Source: Rhizophagus irregularis
Taxonomy: Eukaryota; Glomeromycota; Glomeromycetes; Glomerales; Glomeraceae
Direction: 5' to 3'
Assembly (NCBI RefSeq): GCF_026210795.1
Contig: NC_089449.1
Span: forward strand, 2,604,001 to 2,668,000
DNA: 64,000 bases
Part shown: piece after piece, positions 33,967-45,699 of the stretch
Numbering within the stretch: position 1 is the stretch's first letter
Layout: every line of letters starts with the position of its first letter
Notes under the pieces: model-generated
What the model was told of the DNA's origin: nothing
Seen by the model: only the letters and a program-made list of their open reading frames with translations
Databases searched by the model: none
Translations under genes and position numbers: made by a program

Positions 33967-35499
33967 TATGAGCCATATTTAATCATATGGTGTCATTTTT
34001 GTCATTTTTTCAATTTAAAAAAAAATAATTGCACTGCAGCTTGGTATCTACATTTATAAGATTAATACAGTGTATCATTTCACAGACTGATACGACCTTA
34101 CAAATTACCATTTTTAGTTTTTCTGAAGCAATAACAAGCAGCATCGTAAAGAGTTCATTTTAATTTATTGCGCGGATTCTCAATAACCCTTCATCTTTAT
34201 TACCACTGCCTGCAAATTATCTCTTTGTAAATACTTCTTTAGCATCTAGCGATCATACGGTAACATCTTAAACAATTCGATCAGATTCATATTATTTACT
34301 AGCTCGATATCGCATAATATATAACATCCGCATTGTAGACTGTAAGTCTATTTTTCGGAAAGCTCTACCATAGATCTAATGATTTAACCGATGCCACCTT
34401 GTTGATTAGGATAGAATCTATTATAAATTAAGAAGCGTCTGATGATCCTATTTTAGTGATGCGATCATATTCCTTCATCAAAGATTGATTCCAAAATCGA
34501 TCCTTCTCACTGCAAATTATATAAAAAGGTGAAGCTTTAGCAAATCCTTTTATCCGCCTTTGCAAGAGCGAAAAAATTAATAAATTTAATCAAATTTACC
34601 ATTATTTACATTGTCATTAAATGAGCAAGTATATTCCCAAAGAATAATCTAGAAAAGCATCATCATGATGCTAATTAATTTTTCTGGCTTTATAGATATG
34701 CCACGAAATTTGCCATATTATATCATATCTGAATTCTACTATAGATTTGGGAATGCGAAAATAAATAAAAAGAACTAATATACAACATTTGATTCTATGC
34801 AAAATATTAAAACTATGATATTCTATCTCCACACAGAATAATTCTTTTTTTCGGATTTGACTTTCATTTACCTTAGATAAGCTCTTGATTGATGGTTATT
34901 ATGACGAAATAGTAAAAAACTGTAATTTATCAGTACGTTGAAAAAATGATTAATATGAAAATTGCTTCTCAGGGTATTTATAAAAAAGTGAACTAATGTT
35001 ACGTAATTCTCTGGTGATCTGATCGTACGATTGACCGTCTGGTCGTTGATACTTGATATTGATCACCACTTCAACTTTAATAATGAATTATAGCCGTCTT
35101 GATAAGTAATGTATATTTTTTAAGTTTTTGGATCCAAAATATACGATGAACATCTAAATCTATCAATCATATAGGTTATTAAATTGGCTTTGTCCTATTT
35201 CATTATCAATATTATTTGTAGTCAATGTTCGAAGTTGGTAAAAGTGTTCTAGTGAAGTGAAAGAAAATTTTAAGAATAAAAATACGAAAACACGTAAATT
35301 TAAATTTTTTCAATAAAAGTTCGTGTTTACTATTTTCTTACTTTTTTTAAAAAAAAATAAAATTTATTATCATTTTATTGTTTTTAGTTAATTAAATCTT
35401 TCATGTAATTAATAAAATTGGTTGATACAAATAAGAATTCAATAAATCCTATATGAAAAAATTTTGAGGTTAAAAATTAAATGAGTATAATTTTGGAAT
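33967..35499. other. Intergenic
   Basis: No ORF with coding character and no repeat with clear ends. Confidence 0.5.
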
Positions 35500-36031
35500 C
35501 TTGGAACTAGGGATAGGAATCGATTCTATTTTTGAGAATCGATTATAGAATCAACTAATCGCGATTAGTCGAATCTCAAGATTCGATTTAAAAATTCGAT
35601 TTTTGGTTTCGATTAATCGATTCTAATCGATATTATGTACATAAAAATCATGAATCGATTTTTTTTTTATTCTTTTAATATTTACTTATACCAATCAATA
35701 GGGAATATACGCGTTTATAGGTTTTGTACCACATTGTAACCAAAAAAAGTCTAGAACTTTTTTCTAGGTTACACGAAGTTAATTCCGGCCGAGCTTTAAT
35801 GCCGGCCGGAATTAAATTTTATTTAATCGTTAAACACTTAAATTTTTTATATTATTTTAGGCCAAACATCAATTAAAACGAACGACTAGGATCATAAAAA
35901 AAGTCATAAGAATGAAAAAATAGTTTGGCTGTCAGATTCGAATTTTTCATGCGATTTTTGATTAACCGATTCAGAATCAATTTTCGATTAATTTGACTAT
36001 CGCAGTATCGATTCCAATCCCTACTTGGAAC
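35500..36031. mobile_element. hAT-type MITE, 516 bp, TIR TAGGGATAGGAATCGATT
   Basis: The element runs from 35508 to 36023. The left end is TAGGGATAGGAATCGATTC and the right end is its complement ending CCAATCCCTA. Exact 8-bp target-site duplications CTTGGAAC lie at 35500-35507 and 36024-36031. Internal ATCGATT motifs repeat near both ends, and a GTAACC..GGTTAC hairpin with CCGGCC palindromes sits at the centre. No coding capacity. Same family as the element at 57489-58190. Confidence 0.9.
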
Positions 36032-36169
36032 TAGAATTGCAAAAAAAAGCTAATCTTCCACAATTAAGTTGATCCAATCAAATATAACCACCACACATAT
36101 GTGTAGTTACTGTAATAGCAAAAATAAAAAATTTTAGCAATGATAGATTCATTGAAAATTTATAAATTT

Positions 36170-36352
36170 AAAAGACTGTATACATAACTGATACAGATAA
36201 TCCGGATGAACCACCAGGATCCGTTAGTGATACAGATAAACCGGATGATCCGTCCTCCAATCCTCTCATTCGTATCAGTTTAAAAAATCCTATCCGGATA
36301 ACCACCGTAAATGCGTCCACGGATACGGATTGCGGATAAACGGATTGAAACA
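36170..36352. repeat. Eroded transposon end rich in CGGATA motifs
   Basis: Multiple GATACGGATA / CCGGATAAC / AATCCG motifs resemble a transposon subterminal region. A similar block lies at 43884-43982. No TIR pair or target-site duplication could be fixed. The minus-strand 61-residue ORF over it is an artefact of the repeats. Confidence 0.4.
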
Positions 36353-36855
36353 CTACATATAATTACTATTCCCATTAAGATCAATCTTAAATTAATTGAT
36401 AAGTACGCGACGCGGCTGCATAAGATTATGAATAATGATACTAAAATTGCTGGCCACGACTAATATTAGAAATTTATAACATACCATATTATAGTTGTGT
36501 AAAAAAGTTTTTTTTTTTGTTCTTTGTTTACTTCTATCGAATCGCTCGGATATATTTAATGGTATTTTATCAACTTCTTTTCTTAATTGTTTTGGATAAT
36601 CTGCCGGATATTCATAAAATTCAGAGTTAATAGCGTAATCCTATAATGATACTCAAGTTTGAAGGAACACCAGTAGATGTTGAATGTTTAAATTACAATT
36701 CTGATTAACGGTTAGGATTAGGAATTATGTTAATAAATAATTAGTTGGTAATATCAGTAATTTTCTGGGCATTTAGATTCTAAAAATTTCATGGAAAACA
36801 CTTCTCGTCTCACAATTATAGAAACTTACTCTCAAATGGAAAAATAGACGCTTTA
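36353..36855. other. Intergenic
   Basis: Nothing I can support as a gene. Confidence 0.5.
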
Positions 36856-37112
36856 CTTTACCAATGGAATGTACCAGAGGACGCCCTACCGAATCCTATG
36901 ATGAAGAAACTGATGGTGAATGAGGTAATTGAAGAAACTCACCTTTATTTTTCAGATTTTTTGATACTTTTTCTGACGACCTAGAAGATCTTGAATTTAA
37001 TCCATGGCTTAATCACTCTAGAGAAAAAATCATATGAAACCCTGAAGATGTTAAAGTCAATGTTAAAGATCCTTTGGAATTAATTCAAGAAAAAAATTAT
37101 ATCAAAATATAA
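36856..37112 (+). pseudogene. Small coding relic, two exon-like pieces
   Basis: About 36862-36920 reads MECTRGRPTESYDEETDGE. After a possible intron ending TTTTTCAG near 36957, the sequence reads DTFSDDLEDLEFNPWLNHS, then a TGA, then NPEDVKVNVKDPLELIQEKN. The acidic coding-like composition on both sides of a stop argues for a decayed gene of unknown family. Confidence 0.3.
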
Positions 37113-38400
37113 TTTATGCAAATGATACGGATTTACCTTGTTATACAGTTAAATTCTATATAAATCTTTTTATCTAATATGTGTAATCAAATTAAATATT
37201 TTCATTAGGCTAACTAAGAGATTTTTTATTAGTCGGCTTTTCTTGCATAATATTTTAACATCCCTTCATCTAATTCTAAATTATAGCGGCAAGTGTTACT
37301 TTTTGAAAGATTTGCGTCATGCAATAAGTCAGTGACAATTTTGTAAATTTTAAAAAATATTTTAAATATTTTTGCTTGCTGTTTATATGCTGATTCTCGT
37401 CAAATATTGAACTCCGCATTTAATATTTGGTAGAGTGGTAGACATTCTAGAATTTAATCTAAACCGCGCGCTAGCTAGGACCCAGAAATATATATATGTT
37501 GTAAGACCTAAGCTCGTAATAAATTACGTTGCCACCTTAGGCTTAACAAAATAATACTTTATTAATAATATAAATAGAAATAATTTATTTATCGCACGTG
37601 CGATGCAAATTTTTATGTTTATCATTGCTATTTTAAGGGGGGTGGCGATGTATAAGCAGGTTGATCAACATAAATAATTTACAAAAAAGGAAAGTGGCGA
37701 TGCATCGCACGTGCGATGAATAAATTTACTCATATAAATAAATACAATATATGCTTGGTTTAACATATCCTAAATAATCATTCAAATAAATCCCAAATTC
37801 GTATCCTGAACTTTAAATTTACCCCTATTTATATAAATCTAAAAATACCTTCTCCAAGAAACATTTTGTTCCATCTCATGTTTTTAAGTCAAAAATCTAA
37901 AAATTTTAGATCTTTCAAATTTTGATCTTAATCGAACTGCACACTTCAATACTTATCATTTTTCATGTTTTGACCTAATTGTAGTTCTCTTCCACTATTC
38001 AAGTCACATGCTTCTAATTTCACCTGATCTTCTATAATTCTCTAGTTTAACGTCATCGCGGACGTTACATTTATAACGTCATACAATTTTAAACTACTAA
38101 AAATTTATACACTAATTTTAAATATAATATTGCGCCCCATCATTAATAAATTTACTAGGTATATCATGAAAATCATTCCTTTTTTAGATAATTTTGATAA
38201 TGCCAGTCAGAATATTATTTCCTATTATAGTAACCGACTGACGTTATCATAATTCCGGCCATGAAAAAATGCGTGCAGCTCAATAATAAAAAATTTTTTT
38301 CTTCACCTGACCCCTATATATATATTCCTGGGTCCTCGCTAGCTTGTCGCTCGACTTGATATTCCATATCCAATAATAGAATGTGACAATTTGGGCATCT
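37113..38400. other. Intergenic with a palindromic small repeat
   Basis: Apart from the CACGTG-containing repeat at 37582-37727 (listed separately), nothing recognisable is present. Confidence 0.5.
37582..37727. mobile_element. Small MITE-like repeat ending in ATCGCACGTGCGAT palindromes
   Basis: The left arm AATTTATTTATCGCACGTGC and the right arm (complement, ending GCACGTGCGATGAATAAATT) form TIRs of about 24 bp. Each contains the perfect 14-bp palindrome ATCGCACGTGCGAT. The interior is noncoding. No unambiguous target-site duplication. Confidence 0.55.
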
Positions 38401-38409
38401 GCGTAAAGT

Positions 38410-38610
38410 ATGCAAGCTGGTTGTACTGCTTTGATAGTTTACTGCTTTGATGAAATTAATCCAATAAAGAATCTCAATTGCCGTAAAAGGAGTTGGATAA
38501 AAGAGCTTCGTCAACTTTCGGCAGTTATCTTATCTAATGACCATATTGAAGACTATTTAAATTTTGCTGATAAATGGCCTTTCAAATCTATATTTATAAC
38601 TAATGCTTAG
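38410..38610 (+). pseudogene. Orphan 66-residue coding fragment
   Basis: The reading CFDEINPIKNLNCRKRSWIK and DYLNFADKWPFKSIFITNA has ordinary protein composition, unlike surrounding DNA. It is preceded by no clear promoter and followed directly by a stop. It looks like a displaced exon of an unrecognised gene. Confidence 0.3.
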
Positions 38611-39049
38611 GACTTAGGAGTAAATGCTAATTATTTATTAATGTATATTTATAAATAGAAAGGTCATCTCGATTATACTTGATTGTTTAAACAAAAGAGT
38701 AAAAGTTTTAAAGCAATATAGAATATTATTTTAAAATATCGTGTGACATCATGAAATACACATTTTTGGATTTTTGAATGAAACAGTTGACATCATACAA
38801 CATATATGAATAAATATAATTATTGCAATGAATATTCATTGTGGGGTTTGAATACGATATAGATCGACTTCGGGGAAATCCGGGAGTTTTTTTTTTTGAC
38901 TTATTCCCAATTTCTATTTATGATAATCGACGGGCATATGCATGCCGCTTTGATGAGATTAACTACTAATTTGATTTTTAATAATAATTTATTATTTTAT
39001 AAATTGATTTTTCAATTTTGTATTATTATTTTTGATTTTTTTAAAAAAA
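38611..39049. other. Upstream region of membrane-family gene 2
   Basis: A+T-rich. Ends in a T/A tract directly before the ATG, as in member 1. Confidence 0.5.
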
Positions 39050-40141
39050 ATGCGTTTATTAATTGTAAAATTTGGATTTCTTTTAATATTGATCCTACTT
39101 GAATTTATAATATACTTCATACCGATACTAGTATCGTGTCTGATTCTTAATTTTTTTATGGCATTATTTTGGTTTTTTCCATCAATATATCAACTGTATT
39201 TACATATATTTGCGGAAAAAAAATGTGATTTGAGAATAAGAATTTATTTGTTCTTATCTTCTCCAATATTCATTATTCTTTATATTCCAAGTTTTATATT
39301 ATTATCTATCGGATACAGTATTCTTATATCTCTAGTATTCCCATTATTAACAATCATGGCAAGACCGGAATATTCATTTAGTTCACTTTCTTCAATAGCG
39401 GCAATATTCTATTTAATTTTTTATAAATCCGATTATCAAGTATTAGAAGAATCTCCAATATTAAAACCTTTTAATGAGGTATTAGAATTCACAAAATTTT
39501 GTTTTAATTTACATTCCATAAAACTTACAGAAGATAGTTATAAATCATATATTTATGAATTTATTTTTTCCAAAATTATCATATTATATGATTCAATTAT
39601 AATATTGATAATTTATGTTTTAATAATTTTACCTTATATTCTCGTATTTGCTTTATCCTTGACAACAATTATGGAAATTATAATTAGTTTGATTAGTTCA
39701 ATTTATACAACTTGTAGATTATACGAAAATAGTTTAAATGGATTTAAAAATAATTCTAATTATATTTTAAAAATTTTTCATTTTATAACAATACTTTGTA
39801 CACCATTTGTTCTTATATTTTGGATGATGATCCTTGTTATTTATACTATTTTATATAAATTTGTTTGGATTTCCGCAGTAGCTAATGCATTTTTAAAAAT
39901 ATTTAGTATATACAAAAAGAATGGATTTAATAATGTTACAATCTCATATTTGATAATTATTATTAAAATATTTCTAACGTTATATAATTTTATTAGTGAT
40001 TCATTATCATTATCATGTATAGATATAGAATTAGATGAATTAATATATCTTAATTTTGGAATTGACATTGATAAATTTGGTAAAGATACTTTGTATGAAG
40101 CAGATAATGTAATAAATTTATTAACACTATTTTTTTATTAA
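39050..40141 (+). CDS. Multi-pass membrane protein, lineage-specific family (member 2)
   Basis: The frame is open from 39032, but the ATG at 39050 directly follows an A-run as in the paralogue and starts MRLLIVKFGFLL, matching the paralogues' first membrane segment. The protein is about 363 residues with about eight hydrophobic segments. Signatures: LRIRIYLFLSSPIFIILYIP, then FPLLTIMARPEYSF, and a C-terminal NGFNNVTISYLIIIIKIFL. The linker between segments 4 and 5 (LEESPILKPFNEVLEFTKF) is more hydrophilic and probably faces one side. The C-terminal 50 residues are acidic (DIELDELIYLNFGID). Intact, no intron, unknown function. Confidence 0.73.
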   Translation: MRLLIVKFGFLLILILLEFIIYFIPILVSCLILNFFMALFWFFPSIYQLYLHIFAEKKCDLRIRIYLFLSSPIFIILYIPSFILLSIGYSILISLVFPLLTIMARPEYSFSSLSSIAAIFYLIFYKSDYQVLEESPILKPFNEVLEFTKFCFNLHSIKLTEDSYKSYIYEFIFSKIIILYDSIIILIIYVLIILPYILVFALSLTTIMEIIISLISSIYTTCRLYENSLNGFKNNSNYILKIFHFITILCTPFVLIFWMMILVIYTILYKFVWISAVANAFLKIFSIYKKNGFNNVTISYLIIIIKIFLTLYNFISDSLSLSCIDIELDELIYLNFGIDIDKFGKDTLYEADNVINLLTLFFY

Positions 40142-41215
40142 AACAAAAGATTATAACTTTTATGTAATTTTTCATTATAAAAGCCGCAGATCATTTCGTA
40201 CTAATTGATTATTAATAACCAAACACCAGTACTCGATTAGCTAGGTTTGTATTGTAATATATTAATTGTATAATCCTCTGTCATACTAATTTTTGAAAAT
40301 TGCGAGTGATTAGCTGAGTTTATAAATGATCGGGAATCTTCGTTTACTTATTTCCCGATCTCATATAGCCGGGAAATCTCTAATTATATTTAATATTTAA
40401 TGAGTGGCACACTGACACGCTCCAGGGATTACCCATTTATTTCCAACTCCCCATGAAATAAATAATACTTATTTACTGGATAATTTTTAGTTAAAAATTT
40501 ACAGATTTATTTTACAATTACTGTTAGCTGATGGATGATCATGATTAGGTAAGTCTATTGGCGCAAGAAAACTTGTTTGACGAGTTGTCACTAGGGACAG
40601 AATAATTAGATCTGGTTGGGTCAAACTCGACCGGATTTTTTAGTCATATTGTCGATTAATTCATTAAATTTGTATTTTCTCAACTCTGTATCACTTTACA
40701 ACATAAATGTTATTAATGTATAAAATTATATTTGTATAAACTGAGATATACTAGCGATACATAGCGCGCTACAAGTTGATCCATGGAATAATTTTACATT
40801 ATAAATATCCCTCAATATTGAGTTACTACAGAGCGTCGAGTGAGGCAGTCATTTTGAACGTATAAACCATTACCTATTGATCGTAAAATATTTTTTTTTA
40901 TTAACTGTCATCACCTTGTGATTAACGTGAATTGGTGCAACAGAAGCGTGCAACATTTTATAAAAATATTCTTGCGCAAATGTGCAATGAAATAATAAAT
41001 AAAGAACGAATTCTTTTAAATCATTTTATATTAAATTGTCTTTCTTTCAGAATATTGTCATTTTAACATTAAAGTAACTTATATTAATTGTTAATTTTTC
41101 TGAGAAAAATGTTTCACAAAAAAGTAGGTAAAAAAAAATGATTATCGCAACTTGCAACAAAGTATTAGTCAATAATAAAAAAAAGGATTTCTTATTTAAT
41201 CCCCGACTCTAGACT
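40142..41215. other. Intergenic
   Basis: A+T-rich with no ORF of note. Confidence 0.5.
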
Positions 41216-41335
41216 TGTGCCTGATGATTTCTTTATTTCTTTTGTTATTTGTTTAGCCCCGCATCCTTAGCCTCAATCTCAGAAATTTGTTGTCTTAATG
41301 AATCAATCTCAGATTGTATGTTCGATGATATATTT
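41216..41335 (-). pseudogene. Coiled-coil exon relic
   Basis: The minus strand reads SSNIQSEIDSLRQQISEIE then AKDAGLNK before stops. This is a heptad-like coiled coil typical of long repetitive Rhizophagus proteins as I remember them. Too short and stop-bounded to be a gene here. Confidence 0.3.
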
Positions 41336-42590
41336 TATACAAAATGGGAATAATTCAAGTTAAATATGAGGACAGAATGTCACGAAATTACACTACATAA
41401 ATTTGTTTTACAGAGTGAAATGGCGTTTCTATACTAATACTTGCTAGAGTTTCATTCATCTAAGAGCTATCTATATACTAACACTACATCCCAGCATGGA
41501 CTTTCGATCATTGATAATCTGGAAAGAATAAAATAAAAATCGCCAATTATATATGACAAACAATATCTAACGTCATAATTTTAGTAAATGCCTCACTGAA
41601 AAATTATTTTTAACACTTCCATGATTCTAGTAAGGTCTTCATGAAAAATGGTCATTAGTTTGACGTGAGAAATCTTACATCACAGAGAGTTACTGCAAGT
41701 ACTTATAATTTGGTCGCTTGAATGGAAAGTAATTGTTATTTAAACAAAATAAACATTATAACAAATATTATAATTCCCAAAGATAATTATTATTAAGAAA
41801 ATGTAAAAAAAGAAAATTTTATTCTTAAACGTGGCAAATTTTGTTATGTACGGCACAACACCGTGTATTAAGCTTTCTTTTCGCAGAAATTCTATTTTGA
41901 ATGATGCCTATTACAATGGCTACAATCTGTTATTATCAGGTTTTAGGTAACTTAAGACATCAAAGCCTATAGAAATAAAAAGTTGCTACCAAAGTAAGTA
42001 ATAATATAAGTTCAATTCAACTGTTATTTTATTATGTTACCAAAAAAACATATTCTCTTCTCTATAGAATGATAATGATCGCATATCTATTATTATGTTG
42101 TGAATTTAGAAATTTCACTTAAAATTTTAAAAATTTACGTCACATTACAATCAACATTACTACGTAAATAATTTTGTACAAACTTTGAATTTGTACAACT
42201 TTGAATTTTTCGTACTCCTATGGCTGATTTACAGAACCGGATTATTTCAAACCCAGGGTACAGTTAAAGCAACGGTTAAGGAACTTTCTGAGTTAAGTAT
42301 GATAACGCGAAATGAAAAGCAAAATTAGTGGAAGAGAGGTAGAGTAATAGTAAAAAAAAAATAACTTTGAAAGATTTAAAAAGGAACCATCTATTTTGGT
42401 TGAAAAGATAGTCAAAAAAATGCCGACTGATTATTGAAAATTTTTTTTGTACTAATATGTATTATCTAATTACTATATACCCCAATTTCAAACGGCTTGA
42501 TGTGCTAAATCAGAGTTAGTAAAGATGACTCATATATCAAACAAACTATTAGTCATGGTAAATAAATATTAGACTTATATCACGTGATAA
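41336..42590. other. Intergenic
   Basis: A+T-rich; nothing recognised. Confidence 0.5.
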
Positions 42591-42659
42591 GAAAATAATA
42601 TAAAAAGGGTCTCTTCCTAACAAAAACTAGTAAAAAAACTCTCCTAACAAAAAAAAAAA

Positions 42660-42860
42660 CTCTAACAGATAGGATACTCTATATAAACAATATGAACAAA
42701 AGTCTAATAATAATTTTGTTTCCGAGTTCTAAACCCTTCTAGCAAAAAAAAAAGATGACGGGACGGTCTATACGAACAACAAAAGGCTTTTATGGATAAT
42801 AACGTTGCCTCCGACCTAACTGGGAGAAAATAAACGTTAAAGCCTACTGTCTAACAAATG
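42660..42860. repeat. Two degenerate direct copies of about 110 bp
   Basis: AGGATACTCTATATAAACAA near 42672 and GGGACGGTCTATACGAACAA near 42761 are followed by parallel sequence (AAAGTCTAATAATAAT..TTTCCGAG against AAGGCTTTTATGGATAAT..GCCTCCGAC). Noncoding. Confidence 0.4.
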
Positions 42861-42879
42861 TTACTGTTTACTGGAATTT

Positions 42880-43170
42880 TAAAGAGGTGGGTAGAGAGTA
42901 CTATTCTATCACCCACTGGCCATAATCCTTGACTGCACACCGCGAAAGCAACGTGCGAAGGTTTATGAGGGCTGACCGAACGGCTTTAAAGGGTTGCAAA
43001 CAGATGACTGGGGCCCATCATACGAGAACCCACCCCAGGGTTATATCTTTGAAAGTGAAGCCTTGGTTAAGGTACCTGAATATAAGTCATCAGGTTCAAA
43101 TTCACCGTCTTGAAGATATAGTAGTTGGTCTGTCAAGTGCTCTGGAGTCACTCTTGCAAAGGATCTGATG
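42880..43170. repeat. G+C-richer block, candidate high-copy repeat
   Basis: The block is clearly less A+T-rich than its surroundings and contains a B-box-like GGTTCAAATTC at about 43095. It precedes the tandem duplication at 43171. The 79-residue ORF in it lacks protein-like composition. I suspect a SINE-like or structured-RNA-derived repeat; no A box at the right spacing is convincing. Confidence 0.35.
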
Positions 43171-43492
43171 GTCATAATAGAGAACATAGATGGTGGTGAT
43201 GGATACCATGATATATACAGTCACTCCCGAAGTGTATGCTTATCCCTAAGGTAGTTGGGTTATGGCGTATAGCTACTTGTCAAAATGGTCACTGTTTACA
43301 ATACCATTTTGGTGTCCAATATTATGACCTGTCATAATGGAGGACATAGATAGTAGTGAAGGATACCATATATATACAATAGTCACTCCCGAATTGTATG
43401 CTTATCCCTAAGGTAGTTGGGTTATGGTGTACAACCACTTGTCAAAATGGTCACTGTTTACAATACCATTTTGGTGTTCATTATTATGGCCT
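43171..43492. repeat. Tandem duplication, two units of about 160 bp
   Basis: Unit 1 (43171-43330) and unit 2 (43331-43492) start GTCATAATxGAGxACATAGA. They share long identical stretches such as GTATGCTTATCCCTAAGGTA and TGTCAAAATGGTCACTGTTT. High identity in an otherwise drifting region implies a recent duplication. The minus ORF at 43408-43599 is an artefact. Confidence 0.8.
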
Positions 43493-43654
43493 GAAGTGAA
43501 TGAGCTAGAACTAACATAAGCTTTCAATATTAATTTATAGGAACCACCTGTAGAATGGCATGAGTGGAAAGAAACGCAACAAAGATACTGTAATTCCACT
43601 TCAAGAAATTAAATTGGTTCTTATTGCTTCAAATCTTTTCAGTTTACATTTTTT

Positions 43655-43814
43655 CCCTGTAAAAAAAATCGATCCATTTTTCATATTCCATCTTTTTTCC
43701 GTAAAACCTTATATCACGGAATTTATCGAATTATTTACATTTTCCGTGAATGGATCCGTGAAAGGCTCATTTTTACGGTTTTTTCGAAAATATCGGATAA
43801 AATTTTTTATAGGG
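43655..43814. mobile_element. CCCTRTAAAAA-family MITE, copy A
   Basis: The left end is CCCTGTAAAAAAAATCGATCC and the right end TCGGATAAAATTTTTTATAGGG. The ends match as CCCTRTAAAAA inverted repeats and the flanks share TTT (possible 3-bp duplication). It is the reverse-orientation relative of the element at 53962-54143, sharing TTCCGTGAATGGATCC and TTATATCACGGAATTTATCG. Confidence 0.7.
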
Positions 43815-43883
43815 TTTAAGCCCTTCAGTTTTTCGGCCACTTAAACTTTGGAGACACCGTAGTAAATCTCCATATATTTAGAA

Positions 43884-43982
43884 AAGGATATCCGGATAAT
43901 CTTCAATCCGTCACTACGGATATCTGGATTGTATTTTATTAGACGGGATCGGATTGACGGATAATGGATTATCCACGGATTG
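43884..43982. repeat. CGGATA-rich eroded transposon end
   Basis: Repeated GGATATCCGGATAAT, ACGGATATCTGGAT and GGATTATCCACGGATTGAA motifs resemble the block at 36170-36352. No complete element is recognisable. Confidence 0.4.
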
Positions 43983-44219
43983 AAATAAATAAATATAGAT
44001 AAGCTAACATATATTAATTTGTGGTGATTATATACAGATTTTTAACGATTAAAATTTGAAATTTTATTTGCTTAAATTTATAATTCTGATCGGAAGTATA
44101 TAATTGGCTCAATTATATATATAATGTTGTCATGTGACATATGATTATTTATTTTCAAAGTACCTAAATTTTTCCTTTAATCAATCCATAACGAGGATAC
44201 CACACGACGCAAGAAGAAT

Positions 44220-44402
44220 TACTATACTAAAACTCATGTTCTCATAGATCTAAAACTTCGTCGCGTTCACGCTCACGTAATCGCTCTACGCAATATCTTC
44301 AAACTCGCATTATTCCGGCTACTTCTAATGTAACGCCTCCATGGGTTATACTTAGGGATGATCTCTCATGTGGCCCTTTATCAAAACAAATATTCTTTTT
44401 TT
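44220..44402 (+). pseudogene. Arg/Ser-rich exon relic
   Basis: One frame reads SCSHRSKTSSRSRSRNRST then PATSNVTPPWVILRDDLSCG and PLSKQIFFF before a stop. RS-rich gag-like or splicing-factor-like composition in A+T-rich DNA indicates a coding relic. The family is not identified. Confidence 0.3.
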
Positions 44403-45300
44403 AACTATGAATAGAGATTTTTATCTTTTTCTTTTTCTTTTCGAAAATTATAAAACGCGCCAACGCGCCATGGTGCTCAGCGCCATAGTTATATGATTTA
44501 TGTATTTTTATTTGTTACTTTAACTATATTATTAGTAAATTAGCTAAGCTGATTCTATTAATATAATAATTATATTCCATTTCGTAGTATTTAACTCTGC
44601 AGCATATACTTTACATATATTCATATGTTTTTCAAAATTTTTTTATTTTACAATATTTGCAACATAAAAAAAAAAAATAGTACTAATTGAATCTTTTTTC
44701 TGACCATTTTCGAGAGTGCTGAGCAGTTTTATTAGTATAACTTGTTTAGTTTAGACTAAAGTTTTTGAGAAAACACACAGTATGGCGTTGAGCGCCAGTG
44801 GTGTGATTTAGTAAATCGTTTCTTTTAATTTAATTCTATATATTTCTTTTTACGATTCTAATCCTTTGCTTTGACAAGACCGGTCAAACCTAATATCTAT
44901 TTGGACGATTCCTTGGATTTTTCCTTGGTGTTAGGTAGTAACGAGTATTTAAGTATCATTAGATAGATTTTCGGCTATAATATTGCATACATCTCTGTTC
45001 TTGTCGTTATAATAAAAACAAAAGTAAAATTAATTTTTCCTTTATACTGGCGACAGTGATTAGCATATGATGACGATTATAAAAGTGTATGTTGGCTTTA
45101 TAATTTCGGGGCATTACAATTTGATAATAAACAGGATGTGATTATATATGGGGCGATTGTAGATATATCTGACTATAACTCTTGAAAATGTCTGCTATTC
45201 TAATAGTTTATACTTATTTTCATGTCAGCAGAATTCATAATTTATAACTCAATCCAGATAGCTTTCTCTGGATAGATAATTGCTACTTTAAATAACTTAT
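44403..45300. other. Intergenic
   Basis: No gene seen. Confidence 0.5.
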
Positions 45301-45369
45301 GTATTACCAGAGATAGATTTGGATATAGACGCAGATTATACAATGATAAATTAATATGTAGCTTGAAAT

Positions 45370-45580
45370 ATAAAGATCATTACTGGAAATCTTAGAAAAC
45401 CAGGAAAGAAACAAGCAACATTTAGTTGCTAAAGATTCTGAAAATGCCGAATGTAATGGAATAATAAAGAATATACATGCTAATACAGTTACAAAAGTTA
45501 CACCATCAGAAGTTCCACCAAACAGTAACACTTCGAATACAAGTTTTATCAGAGAAGATCCGCCAGTTATCTATGCATAA
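45370..45580 (+). pseudogene. Hydrophilic coding relic
   Basis: The frame reads RSLLEILENQERNKQHLVA then KDSENAECNGIIKNIHANT and SEVPPNSNTSNTSFIRE before TAA. The composition (helical, then Ser/Thr/Asn/Pro-rich) is like gag/coil proteins of Rhizophagus repeats. Competing ORFs on both strands here are shadows. Unidentified. Confidence 0.3.
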
Positions 45581-45699
45581 GTCAATAATTATGTCATATG
45601 AAAGAAAAGCAAATCTAGGAAAGCAACAATACAAAAGCAAAGGGAAGAATGACAAAGATAAATCATTTCGAAAAAGTTTCTAAATTACCTTTATAGTAT

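Noticed and set aside
34310-34395. Possible tRNA-Tyr (GTAGA-CTGTAAG-TCTAT stem-loop)
   Set aside because: Only the anticodon arm fits; no acceptor stem, D arm or T arm with a GGTTCRA box at the right distance on either strand.
36168-36353. Minus ORF with GGSSGLSVS repeats
   Set aside because: Explained by CGGATA-type transposon subterminal repeats.
42929-43168. 79-residue ORF in the G+C-richer repeat
   Set aside because: No domain, no splice or promoter context, and the block looks like a noncoding repeat.
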